Assembly: GCA_037176705.1 (NCBI GenBank)
Contig: CM073905.1
Span: 30,164,986 to 30,228,985, forward strand
DNA: 64,000 nt
Direction: 5' to 3'
Source of the DNA: Molossus alvarezi
Lineage: Eukaryota > Chordata > Mammalia > Chiroptera > Molossidae
Shown: positions 25,416 through 38,400 of the stretch, piece after piece
How positions within the stretch are numbered: the first letter of the stretch is position 1
Layout of the letters: each line of letters starts with the position of its first letter
The notes under the pieces: generated by a model
Seen by the model: only the letters and a program-made list of their open reading frames with translations
What the model was told of the DNA's origin: nothing
Database searches by the model: none
Program-made: the position numbers and the translations under genes

Positions 25416-26036
25416 GACTGTCTTCTTTTATGGAGTCAGTCCACCTCATATTTGGTCTTCCTCTTTTCCTGCTGCCTTCTATGTTCCCGAGAGTCACTGT
25501 CTCTTCCGAGGATTCTGCCTTCTCGCGATGTGCCCAGAAAGCAGGACAGCTTCAGTTTCGTCATTTTTGCCTCCAGCGATGTCTCAGGCTTAATTTGCTC
25601 TGGGACCCACTTGTTCATCTTTCTGGCAGCCCAGGTACCCGGAGAACTCTCCTCCAACACAGTATTGCAAATGAATCCATGTTTTTCCTATCCGCCTTCA
25701 TCACTGTCCAGCTTTGCATCCATATACAGTAACTGGGAATACAAGGTTTCCTGCCTAAGTTTAATTTTACTTATTCTGTTTTTCATCAGATTCATTCATC
25801 CTAACAAGGAAAGAGCACACTTCATGTAAGGGTCCCCGCCCACTGTTCTTTACAACACTGACAGTGGTCTTTGACACCATCCCTTGTCTTGCTCTTATAG
25901 CGAGCACATGTCTACCCTTCATTCCTCCCCAACTTCCTTCCCCACAGCCTCTGGAAGAAAAACCCAAAACAAACTTCAATCATTTATCAAGTCAATGGAT
26001 ATAACACAAACTACATGCTGGTTTTCTCTTTGAAAG

Positions 26037-26042
26037 TTTATT
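26037..26042 (-). terminator. SUDS3: SUDS3 poly(A) signal AATAAA
   Basis: The minus strand reads AATAAA here, followed within about 20-35 nt by a GU-rich stretch (TGTAGTTTGTG), the usual arrangement around a cleavage site. This is the last such signal before repeat-rich intergenic DNA resumes. Confidence 0.7.
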
Positions 26043-26391
26043 GTTTTGTTTTTTTTAAAAAACCTGTACTTTTTACATTTTACATTCACCTCTCAGAACA
26101 TTTACTGGTACCAGTTAATGATGTTATTGTATAAAAAGCCCACCAGCTGTTTGAAATGGCTGCAAATTTTTTTAACATGTTCTGGTATTAAAGTGGTTTG
26201 AACTCTTTGGAAAAGTTGGTGTAACTTTAAGTACCGATATTTCAAATACCCAGATTAGAAGCAAGATTTTTTTATTCAGGAGGAAATTTAGTAAAATTCA
26301 AGGCTAAAAGGAAATGTTAATAGAAAAACAAAACAACAATATTGTAAAAAATAGGATTTTCCCCCAAGTTAGATAAAAAAATTGCAACCAA

Positions 26392-26416
26392 CCCCCCCCA
26401 CCCCCCCCACCCCCCC
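26392..26416 (-). other. G-rich tract, potential RNA G-quadruplex in 3'UTR
   Basis: The sense (minus) strand has G-runs of 7, 8 and 8 separated by single bases. This is enough to supply four stacks of three or more guanines. Confidence 0.6.
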
Positions 26417-28809
26417 ACATATTTCTCTTAGAAAAGTCGCCCGATGCTGAACACAGGGTCTCCCACACAAACACAAGTAGCTTGATTTGCAGAGCAGCCT
26501 CTGGATCTTACACTGGCCCCAGTTAGAAGTTTTTTTTTTGTTTGTTTTTCTGTTTTTTAATTAAATTACATTAGGTAGTTAGACATCCATAAATACTGGT
26601 ATCCAAACAAATAAAAACATCCTGGCTTTGGTATGGCTACAGAAACATGAAAACTGCTGAGAGGACACTGGCTCAGGGAGAGGAGCTGGGGAAATACACG
26701 AAAGCCCCGAGAGGAGGTTAAATAAATACTGGGACACATGGAGAGCAAACACTGTGTACTTGCGGCAGGAACCTCCAGCCAAACACACGTAAAGGTCCTT
26801 GATCAGAATTACACACACACAGGTTCTTCATCAGAATAACATACATACAGGTTCTTGATCAGAATTGTCTGGACCAACTTTATCAAAGTACCACTTAGTC
26901 TGAATCTGGGAATTCACCTCGTGCCCTGGGTCTGGTGAGAGACCTTTGAGAGTAAGAATGGCCACCTGGGCTAAAAGCCAGCCCCCTCTTATTCTAGGAG
27001 GCACACAGTGTGTCCCCCTCTCGTTCACTTTGCCCATCACAAAAGCTGCTCCACCTCCTAACAAGGGGGTTCTTCCACCCGTGATCACTACAGGGGCCTC
27101 CGAGTGGTTGAAATACTGATTCTTCACTTCTGGAGTAAATAAATAAAACATTAATAAATCTTCCAGGATTAGGAACATACTTTGCTGTGTCTCATGTCTA
27201 TGTCACGTTTTCCTCCGTTTCACTAGATCATGACTGTACGAGCTGTGAGGACGCGGAGGCGCAGAAGGCAGTGCTCGGGCCGAGACCATGCCTAACTGTG
27301 GCCTCAAACACCCTCAATTTACAGAAGAGAAAAGGCCAAAGTGCCCAGACCCTGGTCTTCAAATAAAGATATTCCACAAAAGCACAAAGGTGCCACCAGA
27401 CAAGGCGAGGAAGAAAGGCAACTTGCTGCTTCAATGCTGAACCCCCAACAGTTATCAATACAAACCTTTCCCCAAAAAACAAACTTAGCCGTACTTTTAG
27501 GAAGACAAGTTAGCACACAATCATAAAAATAAAACAAAATAAAAAACGTTCAATGGCAACACACACTAAATATATCTAAATAACTCCCATCACAGGGCAC
27601 TAGATGACAACCAATAGCTACCTGCTATCACGGGTTGTTACACACACCACAGCGACAGTTCGAGCAAGAGCGCTCTCCCAAACAGCAAAGGCCGCCAGGA
27701 GGAAACCAAAGGTGAAGTCCTGTGTACTGTGGACTTGGTTCACGGAAGTCTATTGATTAATAACGGGTCCTGGGGGCAGAGGAAAAACACAAAAGGCCCA
27801 GGCAACTTTTGATGAACAGCATTGTTTATCCTGTTTTTAAATGAGTCTCCAACACCAGGAAAAAAAAAAAAAGAGAGAAAAAAAAAAGATTATAAATTAA
27901 AACAAAACTGTATCTGTATAAGTCTTTACTTCCGAGTCAGTAAGGTTTGGTCTCTGTTGAAGCCAGAACTTTGGAGAAGGTGATTTACTTGTCCTTATAG
28001 CCCCTGACTTGCACTGGGGCGTATATATCAAGAGACAACACAAAGGGAATCACTTGAGACCAAAGGAGCTACTTACAAAGGTTTCCTAGGACGTGTGAAG
28101 TCTACTGATTGCCCATAGAGATGCTGACACTTGCTCTATCCCCAAAACTTGATAAACATTATAAGGTGGCAACTAGAATATAAAAAGACCCATCACCCAA
28201 CAAATCACTTCTCTAGTTGTAGGAATGAGGGAAAGGGAGCAGGAGTGCAGAGGAGGCTGCTGCAGCAGGATTCATTAGGAAGAGGGCAGGTTTAGTGGCA
28301 GCCACGGCAGAGCTTCTGTCTTCGCCCTGGGCCAGACCGCCAGGGAGATCTCCCGGAGGCTGCGAGTGCCAACGACAGGCTCCAGGGGCTGGGAGTGGCC
28401 AATGCGCAATAACGGCGTCGGTGACAAGAGGGCGATGTGAATGATGAGTGAGAGTCTGTGGCTAACTGGTTATTGCACTATCAATCTCACCTCCCCACCT
28501 TCAATAGATAACCCAGATGACCAGCCTGTGGCCGGGCCCACTTCACCCACTTGGGAGCAGGGAAAATGAATTGCAAATAAAACCATCTGAAGTGACCACT
28601 TCTGGTTTCCAGCTCGAGCTAGAACAACTGTGTGTGAATTAACCACCTGCATGAAATAACATTTAAAATATGGTACCTTCAGCACATTATGAATATGAAA
28701 CGCCCCCTCTCCCCAGCCCAATTACTTCAGTGCACATAGTCCCCCAGGCAAGTTTTGCTGTCGTTCAGCCAGTGGAGTGCATGGCAGACGCCAGATGTTA
28801 CAGAAGGCA

Positions 28810-28815
28810 TTTATT
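28810..28815 (-). terminator. possible proximal poly(A) signal in SUDS3 3'UTR
   Basis: A second AATAAA on the minus strand, about 550 nt past the stop codon. It could give a short 3'UTR isoform. There is no independent support. Confidence 0.3.
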
Positions 28816-29366
28816 TCTCTGAGGAGGCTGCGAGCCAGGAGAATTAATCTCCTTCTGCTAGGACCTCTGCCCCAAGCTTCTGGGGAAACACTGAATTGGG
28901 CTCGACAAGGGAAGTAGCTACAGGATCCACTAATCAGATTCAGAGCATGAAAATCCATTGCTTAGTGTATCCCTTCCTGCTCCTCTTCATGGTAGAAAGA
29001 CCGAAAGATAATTAATTTAAAAAAAATGTCCCTTCCAACTCAAAGGAAATTTTAGGGATAAAAAGACCACAAAACAAAACAAAACAAAACAAAAAAAATA
29101 AGTAAATCAAACTCCCAATACTCCTGAAAGGAAATCGTCTCGTGGTGACTGATGGCGGGAAGAAGTCGAGGCAGGAAAGAATGAAATAAAAATGGAAGCG
29201 ACTGGCCATGAAAGCGCCTTGCAGAATCCACAAGAGTTCTCCATTTTCCAAGGCCGAGGAGCAAGTCCCAAGTTAAAAAATTCCTATTAAGAAGAAAACA
29301 AAACAAAACCAAAAACCAAACACCACTCCAGAAAAAGGGTCAAGGGAAGTAGAGCACTGTGGAAAG

Positions 29367-29465
29367 TCAGGCCGCTGACCTCCGGCGAATCACAAAGAGC
29401 CCACGCTGAAGCTGGCCCAAGTAGATCCTCATCTTGGTGCTGTCACTGGTCTTTCTCACCCAGAT
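29367..29465 (-). CDS. SUDS3: SUDS3 coding exon 12 (terminal coding part)
   Basis: 99 nt including the TGA stop at 29369-29367. Acceptor CCCTGCAG. It encodes the last 32 residues, ending Arg-Arg-Arg-Ser-Ala-Ala as in human SUDS3. The exon continues into the 3'UTR. Confidence 0.97.
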   Translation of the reverse strand: MWVRKTSDSTKMRIYLGQLQRGLFVIRRRSAA

Positions 29466-32400
29466 CTGCAGGGGCAAGGAAAGGGAACAAGATGAGAGAG
29501 GGAATACTGAGGAGTAAGCCCGGCTGGGGTGGCTCAGTGGATTGAGCATCGTCCATGGACTGAGGTCTCAGTTCAATTCCCAGTCAGGGCGCACGCCCAG
29601 GTTGCAGGCTCGATCCCAGGTGGAGGACATGCAGGAAGCAGCCAATTGCTGTTTCTCTCTCACATCAATCTTTCTCTCTCTCCCCCCCCCCACTTCCTCT
29701 CTCTGAAAAATCAATTATAAAAAAATATTCAAAAACTAAGGCTGAGGAGTAAATCTTCCAGTTTCAAAATATTTGCATAAATTAGGTGTGGGTAGAAAAC
29801 TGGCAACCTCTTCCTGTCAACTTGCAAGGCCTGAGAAAGCCCCTCCTTGACCCTTGGCCCTAATGGCACACACACCTCTAGTGCAGACAGTAGGCACAGC
29901 CCTTGAACTCATTTCCCCCAGCATCTCTTTTACACCTTCGATTAAGAAAATGGAAAACACAATGATATTGGGTTCCACTTTGGCCTAGGTCTTAAGGACT
30001 CTTTGATTGGGTTTGATTACAACGTTACCAACATTCAAGATACATATATTCATGAATATAAACTTTCAAATCAGGAAATATTTTCCTTACCTCATGGAAC
30101 TTTTATTTTTTCCCCAAAAAATATGTTTTTATTGTTTTTAGGGAGAGATAGAAACATCAATCGGCTGCCTCCTGCACACGCCCTACTAGGTATTGGGCCC
30201 GCAACCCGGGCCTGTGCCCTGACTGGGAATCTAACCGGGACCTCTCAGTCCACGGGACGATGCTCAGTCCACTGAGCCGCACCAGCTGGGCACCTCAAGA
30301 AATTTTCAACACTCTGGTTTCCTGGCACTTAAGGCTAACGGTTGTGACAGGGAAAAAAAAAAGGAAAAAATAAAAAAAGATGCTCATGAGTGGGCTAAGG
30401 CCCAACTAGGATCACACAGAGGTTAAATTAGCTTAAAACGGTCCTTCCCTCCTGACCATATCACTCACCCACAGGTCTCACGTCCTACAGGCAGACACGT
30501 GCTGGGGAGAACTGAGAATGAACCCCTGCAGCAGGGGGACTGCCGGAGCTGACAAGCGCACTCAGTCAGGGATGGGAAGGCGAGCTGACACTCCCGAACA
30601 AGGGACTACTGTGTGTCAGACACTGTGCTGATCAAGCTGAGCCTCCTCATCCTCAGACCGCCCCCCCCAAGAAGTACTAGAATCACCCCCTTTCCTAGAA
30701 GAGCAAGGCTGAGTCACGTGTCCCATGTGAACCCTGGCAGCTGACATCAAAGTCCCTGCTCTTCTCCTCTGACCAGCCCGACTCTTCTCATCAGTTTCTC
30801 ATGCGTTTGATTAACATGCGATTCGATAGAGCCAAAAGCATAATAAAAAAAAAAATCTGCATTACATATATGCAGGTACAAGTTTATGGATATATCTTCT
30901 CCCTTTCACACTCAGTTTTCAGATTTTAAAAAAGCTTATTCTCAGTTTCGCATCTCCATTTCTTTATTGTCACTATGGAGAACAGAGATACTTAATTTTT
31001 AAACCAGGGTGTTTGACTTGAAAGTTAAAGACCTCACGTGAGCCCTGGCCGGTTTGGCTCAGCGGTTAGAGCGTCGGCCTGCGGTCCTGAGAGACCCAGG
31101 TTCGGTTCCCGCTAAGGGCATGTACCTCGGTTGCAGTTTGTCCCTGGCCCTGGTCGGTCGTGTGGGTGGCAGCCACTCGATGTGTTCCTTTCACATCGAT
31201 GTTTCTCTCTCTCTCTGTTCCTCTCTCTCCCTTCCACTCTACCTGAACAAAAAAATGGGAAAATGTCCTCGGGTGAGGATAAAAAAAAAACCTCACGTGA
31301 AGCTGAACCTCTCAAGCACCTGCAGAACCACTGGCAACTAAAAACAGACCCCCGGAGAGCTGAGCTGGGAAGTCCCCAGCACTCTCCGAGTGCCCAGCAA
31401 ATCTGCCCGGAGTAGTTGCGCACAGGCTGAGTAGCTCCAGCGTCACTGAGGAAGAGACCTGAAACGAGCTGGAATACTTCCAGGAGGGAGAAATTGTTTC
31501 CTGTTCCCAGAGCTGCATGCCTCCGGCACACTGAGGTGTCTGCCCTCCAGGAGACAGGTCTCAGTGTCACTGTTTCCTTGTCAGACCTCGTTGACACTCT
31601 ACTATTTGTCAAAAGGTGACAATCTTCGCCCTGGCCAGTTTGGCTCAGCGGTTAGAGCGTCGGCCTGCGGTCCGGAGAGACCCGGGTTCGGTTCCCGCTA
31701 AGGGCACGTACTTCGGTTGCAGTTTGTCCCCGGCCCTGGTTGGTCGTGCGGGTGGCAGCCACTCGATGTGTCCCTTCATGTCGATGTTTCTCTCTCTCTC
31801 TCCCTTCATCTCTCTCTCCCTCCCACTCTATCTGTACAAAAAATGGAAAAATATCCCCGGGTGAGGATAAAAAAAAAAAAAAAAAAAAAGGTGACAATCT
31901 TCAACAGAGAGACAGAAAAATCTAACTTGCATTCCTATTTCCCTGAAAAATCTTCAAGTATCAGGGAGAACAGCACACTGGATCTGAAGGTTTAGGTTCT
32001 AGGCGGCCACACGTGTTTTGTATGGCAGCTCACGCAGCCAGGCGCAAAAACTCTGTTGTGAAATCACAACACCTCTTGCTGAGGGGCAGCGGTGTCGCTA
32101 TTAGATCCCCTGTTCTGGCTTCTACTTGGCTTCAGGTGACACACAGATCCTGAGCCCAGAGAAGAATGACGTTCATTTATCTGGAAGGCTCCCCCTAACT
32201 TCTAAATAAACAATCATTTTGCAAACTAGTCACATTTAAGGGCATTTTCAATTCAGGAAGCTGGGACAATAGAAGAGGCTTAAGTTATTTCATAATCCAG
32301 TTTCATTAGATTTGCTGTGCACTGGCACAAATTAGTTACAGAGGGTAGACACATAAAAATCAATTTCGCTGCAGACATTTGTGGACTAATAAAAGATCAA

Positions 32401-35400
32401 GCCAATCCATCTATTAAAGTTTTAAACCTTTTTTTAACTACTAACAATACAGGCTACTCATTACTGACATCCTCCTAATGAAGGGCCAGTCGGAGAACTC
32501 ACAGGTCAGTCATATCATCCTTGAGCATAGCCCTCTGAGCTGACTTCACAACCAGTCCCCATCCTACAGCAGTGACTGGAGGAGACCAACATCCAGTGGC
32601 ATGAGCCTGGTAGCTCACAGTTCAGAGCTACAAGAGGACGTCAGATTGGAATGACAGCGGGCAAGGCCCATTTATTGAGCACTTCCCTGTGCCAGACCCT
32701 GGGCCAGATGCCTCATTATGTCCTCACAGCACAAAACAAATCTACTAGCACACATGGAAGTTCTAGACAAAGAACAGAACAAAAACGGAGTATGACCCAC
32801 AGGCAGGTTCCATTCTCAGTACATGGTTACAGCTTTAAAAAGCAGCAGGATTTGAAAGCACAGATATCACACAGACTTTCCTTGTTCTTTCCTGTTGTCT
32901 AGCTAGTGGTTCCTGACTCCAATACTATACAGGAGTCCACAGATACCACAAGGAATACACAATCCGCATATGCTGCAGTCAAGTAAAGTAAGGGATTTTC
33001 AAGGGTGATTTTGCCTATGTGTAGTTTCTACCTAGAAGCGCTGACGTTAAACTCTAACCCACATGTAACACGATTCCACTGTACTTTTCTAGTGGCCCTC
33101 CCACTGCGGTTTGTCACCTTTTGCTTTCCTAAAGGGCAAGGGAGTTTGGCTCCTACCTCATTGGCTCCGACAGAGCTGATCACACAGCTCAGTTTCTGGT
33201 TGTCCTTTGACTCCAGATAGATGGCTTGGCTCTTGTGGTACCTGCCAAAAATGGGAAACAAGTTTATAATTTTAACAACTTTATTGAAGTATTGAAATGT
33301 AAAAGGCTGTATATATTTAATGTGTACAAGTCTACGAATTTGGGGTAAGTACACACTTGTGAAACTATACTACCATCAAGGCCATAGACATGCAGCGGTG
33401 GGCAAAAGCAGGTTTACAGTTATAAGTACATGAAACACAGTTTATTCTTGTATTACTGTTTAATTATTGTATTATTTATTATTAACCTGTTTCTGCCCAC
33501 CCCATATATATCACCTCCCGAAGTTTCCCTTCCTCCTGCCCTCTTTATTATTACTGTTTTGTTTTTGTGGTAAGAACACTCAATATAAGATCTACCCACT
33601 TAAAAAATTTTAGGTATACCATACAGCACTGTTAAAGGCACAGAATTTTTAGGAAAAAGAGGAAAGAAAAAATATCACATAAAAAATGTAATTAAAAGAG
33701 CCTTAGTTGGTATTTTAGAAAGAGTCTGGATTTCAGGTTTAATTTAAAGGCTTCCATCCTTGGATTAGATGATGACCTAATCTTCTAAATCTAATTTATA
33801 TTCCTTGGTCCCTCTGTAGAGGGAGAAAAGGGGGGGAGGGGGGATATTGAGAAAAGGGCTAGGAAATTAACTCTACATTTACTTTTTATTTGGACTGTAT
33901 GACCCAGTTCAAAAAGTAAATTATAATTTTTCAGGTAAAATTTGTTTTCGCCCCAAAACATTGAAGAAGGCTAGAGAGACCAAATGAATAGATGGACTTG
34001 AACAATTGTTCTGTTATTTATTTTATATTTGTCCAAATAAGTCATCAACAAGAAGGAAGGCTAGATTCAGCCCTCACTTTGACCACTCATTCAACAAATA
34101 CTCATTAATCACTTACTGTGTACCACTGAGTGTGCGGGAGGTTGGAGGCAGACAGTGAACAAGGCTACAAGGAACTTCAAATACAGTGGCAGCGAAGGAG
34201 ATGAAATAATCACACCTGGCAAGCAGTAGCCAGGTGAAGTCTGAGAGTCATGATGCGCACCAGAGTATCTAGCGTGGCCTGGTCAGTCAGGAGAGCTGCT
34301 CTGAACAGAGCAGATATGACAGACACTCCCCTTTCAGCCCCTATGGCTATTCTCTGGGCCTACAGTGCAAGACCACCTTCAACTTCTACAAGTTCAGGGA
34401 CAAGGCCGAGGACAAAAGTGAGGAAGCCAGGGAAAAGCCCAAATGGGACAATACCAGCTGCCACGGGGTGAAGGAGCAGCTGCCGGATTACAGGAGCTGG
34501 AAACCAGCTGAGCTGCTGCTGGCAGCCCTGGCCTGGGCCAGCCCCTGTTCGGTCAAGAACATAACCTTTGGTTCATTCTGGCCCCACAGATCGGGCTTAA
34601 CAGACCCACTAATTCATGTAAATTCCACCCACACCAAAATGCATCTCCCAGCAAAGCACTGCATCTTATCATTACTTCTGTGGGAGAAGCAAGCAGACTG
34701 TTTTGCTGGTGTAATGAAATAACCAACTGCCAAGACATTACAGTAACGTATGTACTTCACTCCTACAATCAGCTTTCCCCAATCTAGGCTCTAAGCACTC
34801 TTTAACCTGCTACTTAGGAGCTGAAAATTCAGGTTTCCAAGTCAACTGACTTCCTGAAAACACACTGTTAAAAGAAATCGAATCATAAATGCAATTAGGA
34901 CAGCGAGATTGGTTTAGATCCAGTTTCAAAGTGGCTTTTGGCCAGAGATTAGTTGGTAAACTGGGTTAGGAGACCTTCATTATGCTGAATATGTATTACT
35001 GCAAGGTTTGACTGGCACAGTGCATGAGGAAAGGCTGAATCAGTTCACAGTTTGCAAAACTCAAATTCGAGCTTCCCTCCCACATCTAACCCAATTCTAA
35101 TGTGCAAATGCTTAGAATAAAAATATAAAGGGGAGAACATTCACTGTTATTCTATAGGGGTTGTGATTTATTAAAGAGATATAAAACACAAAATAACAGG
35201 CAACTAGCCTCAAGACATTCGGATACTACTTTCTAAATACTTTAATAAAGGAAGGTCATGGATGTGGTGCAGAAGTATATTACTAGTGTGGAAACATGCT
35301 CAATATACTGTTAAGCAGAGAAAACAAAAACTATGTCCATAATGTTCCTGTGTTTATAACAAAACATAAACACGTTACATGTGTATCATACAGTGAGAGA

Positions 35401-38400
35401 AATCTGGGTAAACTTATTAAAATGTATATTAAAATTTTAGCCCTGGCCAATTTGGCTCAGCGGTTAGAGTGTCCGCCTGCGGTCCTGAGAGACCCGGGTT
35501 CGGTTCCTGCTAGGGGCATGTACCTCGGTTGCAGTTTGTCCCCGGCCCTGGTTGGTCATGCGGGTGGCGGCCACTCGATGTGTCCCTTACACATCGATGT
35601 TTCCCTCTCTCTCTCTTCCTCTCCCTCCCACTCTGTCTGTACAAAAAATGGAAAAGTGTCCTCGAATGAGGATAAAAAAATAATAATAAAATAAATAAAA
35701 TAAAAAAAAAGAATGTTAAAAAAAAATGTATATTAAAATTTTATAAAAATATAACATGTAAATTAAGAATGGTATTCCTGCCCTGGTCAGTTTGGCTCAG
35801 CAGTTAAGAGCATTGTCCACTGACAAAGGGTCATGGGTTCGATTTCTGGTCAAGGGCACAATCCCTGGTCCACGTCAGGGTTGTATGGGAGGCAACCAAT
35901 CAATGTATCTCTCTCACACCAATGTTTCTCTCTCTCTATGTCTCTCCCTCCCTCCCTCCCTTCTATTCTATCTCAAAATCAATGGAAAAATATCCTCAGG
36001 TGAGGATTAACAACAACAACAAAAAAAAAGAATGGTATTCCTTTCATCACATAGTTTTCTTTTTCCCAGAATAAACCGGTATTACTGATATTAAAAAGTA
36101 AATAATATTTTCCTAAGTCACAGTATTGGACAATACCTAAATAAGAAAGATGGGGTAAAAAGAAAACATAATGTCACAAGTTTTATCCTAATGTCTGTTA
36201 AAGCCAACAGTTAACCCTGGGCGACCACTCAAAGAGCTCTCACGAGATGCACTGCATTTTCCTTCAGACCAAACCCTAACACAGTGGACTGGCTTGAGCG
36301 ACATCAGGAGTAAACAATGCAGTGTAGTCTCTTGCAGCCTGAGCCATGATCTGGGAATTAAGCATCTGGCCACTTCCACAATGTGCCTGCTCTGGGATCA
36401 CCTAAGCAGTAGTGGTCACTTGAATGTCCACCATTTGCTTACTAGAGAGCTGGCCAGCATGTTTCCCAAAGCAACCCACTTCCAGCTGATCCCCATCTCC
36501 TTCTGAAGCCAAGTCCTCTGGGACCTCCCAGAGATATCAGGTACCACACAATGGTCTTGAGGAACTATTATCCCTCGATATCAAGCATATTCAATTCTCT
36601 GGAAGAAAAAAAAAATTCCTCAGTGCTCATATAGGGGGTGTTTTTGTCTTGTTTTGTTTTTTAGAAATATTTTATTGATTTTTTTTTTTTTTTTTTTTTT
36701 AAGAGAGAGAAAGGGAGAGGGGGAGAGAAAGAAATATCGATGTGAGAGGGAAATATCGATCAGTTGCCTCCTGCACAGTCCCTACTCGGGATCAAGCCTG
36801 AAACCCAGGCATGTGCCCTGACCTGGAATCGAACCAGCAAACTTTCAGTGCACAGACTATACCCAACCAACTGAACCACACCAGCCATGGCTAGGGGATG
36901 TTTTTAAGATGAAACCAAAAACATGACAACCTTAAAATGTAAATTTACTTTCCAATTTCTAAAGACTAAAAAAAGAGCAGGAAAAATTTCAAAATATACT
37001 TATAAAAAAATGTTGCCCTGGCTAGTGCTGCTCAGTAGTTAAAGCATCGGCCCACGGACCAAAGGGTCATGGGTTCAATTCCAGGTCAAGGGCACGTACC
37101 TGGGTTGCTGATTTGATCCTCAGGCCCGGTCAGGGTCATTTGGGAGGGAGGCAACTAATCAATGTGTGTCTCTTGCATCCATGCTTCTCTCTCTCTCTCT
37201 CCCTCCCTCCCTTCCACTCTATCTAAAAATCAATGGAAAAATATCCTCGGGTGAGGATAAACAACAACAAAAAAAATATGTTAAAAAGAAACATCAACTG
37301 CCCCGGCCGGCTTGACTCAGCAGTTAGAGCGTTGGTCCTAGGGCAATGAGTTGAGGGTTCGATTCCGGTCAAGGGCACATACCTCATTTGCGGTTCATCC
37401 CCGGCCCTGGTCAGGTCATGCAGGAGGCAACCAGTTGATGTGGCTCTATCACATCAATGTTTCTCTCTGTCTCTCTCTGTCTCTCTCTGTCTCTCTCTCT
37501 CTTCCTCCCTCCCACTCTATCTGATGATAAATAAATAAAAAAATCCTCAGGTGAGAAATTAAAAAAAAAAAGAAACATCAACTGAGCTAAATTAGTAAAA
37601 ATGTACATTATCACTTTTTTGCCAACTAACCCATTTTACCAGCTACAATTCATCTCTGCTGAAAAAATACCTTAAACAGCCTCCGAGGACAAGCCCCAAA
37701 TGTCAAGCGAACTTTATTACTAATGGAAATTCTGACCTGGGAATCCCTACAATTAAGCTCTCAAAGCTTTGCCTCTACTATTAAACCCAATGAACTAGAA
37801 TCACCACTACTATTATGGAAGAAAGCAATTTCTTTAGAAGGTGGGTCAAAAAGTGGGGCAGGGAGGGGGCAGAATTCATTTAATTCTGTATCCTACTGGG
37901 ATTCCTGATACTAATGTTTCACTTCAAAAGAAAAGACCATGTCACAGCTATAGTACTTCAAGGAGTCCCAATTCTAGTTGTAAATATTCACTGTTTTGAG
38001 TTAACAGTCTTTTGTGTCAGTTAAAGGCTGGAGGGTTAAATGCTCTCAAGCAAGTGGGTGACTTTGTTTCTGATTCACATTAGCAGCCCCAGATTTAATG
38101 TGAGGAGAGAATAAAGCCTCTGCCAGCACCATCGGGTAGTTATTTTAAAATATCAGCTACTTTCACAGTACTTCCTAAGAAGGGTCATTAGTCCAAATCA
38201 AAATGTGAGGAAAACTTACAGCAGGATATAAAATGCCTTAAACGCAGCATAAGACCAAAGCAAAGGGAAGATGCTTATCTTTCAAAATGAAATGTAGCTT
38301 GATAAGTGTTCTTGCCAAGATGGGAAGCCTGAACCACACTCATTTTGCTGAAGTAATTTAAAACTCAATGAAACATGTTTTTCCAGAAATACTGTTTCAC

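Larger units (their letters stand above)
1..26017. other. gene-poor intergenic DNA downstream of SUDS3
   Basis: No open frame here has exon-like boundaries or a recognisable product. Apart from the repeats listed separately, I see nothing in 275-790, 4050-5390, 7510-8150, 8480-9730, 11240-12340, 13590-15450, 17500-18840, 21890-23430 and 25420-26010. In human, SUDS3 is followed by a long gene-free interval before SRRM4, so an empty flank is expected. Confidence 0.75.
26018..29366 (-). other. SUDS3: SUDS3 3'UTR
   Basis: About 3.3 kb between the stop codon and the likely cleavage site has no Ves SINE or recognisable MIR. By contrast, both flanks carry a SINE within 60 to 600 bp. This is what a conserved 3'UTR looks like. 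It contains a G-rich tract on the sense strand near 26392-26416 and a possible alternative poly(A) signal at 28815-28810. The exact 3' end is inferred from the signal, not from transcript data. Confidence 0.75.
29466..33156 (-). other. SUDS3 intron 11
   Basis: 3,691 nt, GT-AG. It holds four Ves SINEs (29520, 30095, 31042, 31628) and MIR pieces (30570 and 32650). The SINE at 29520 begins only about 55 nt from the exon 12 acceptor. Confidence 0.85.
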
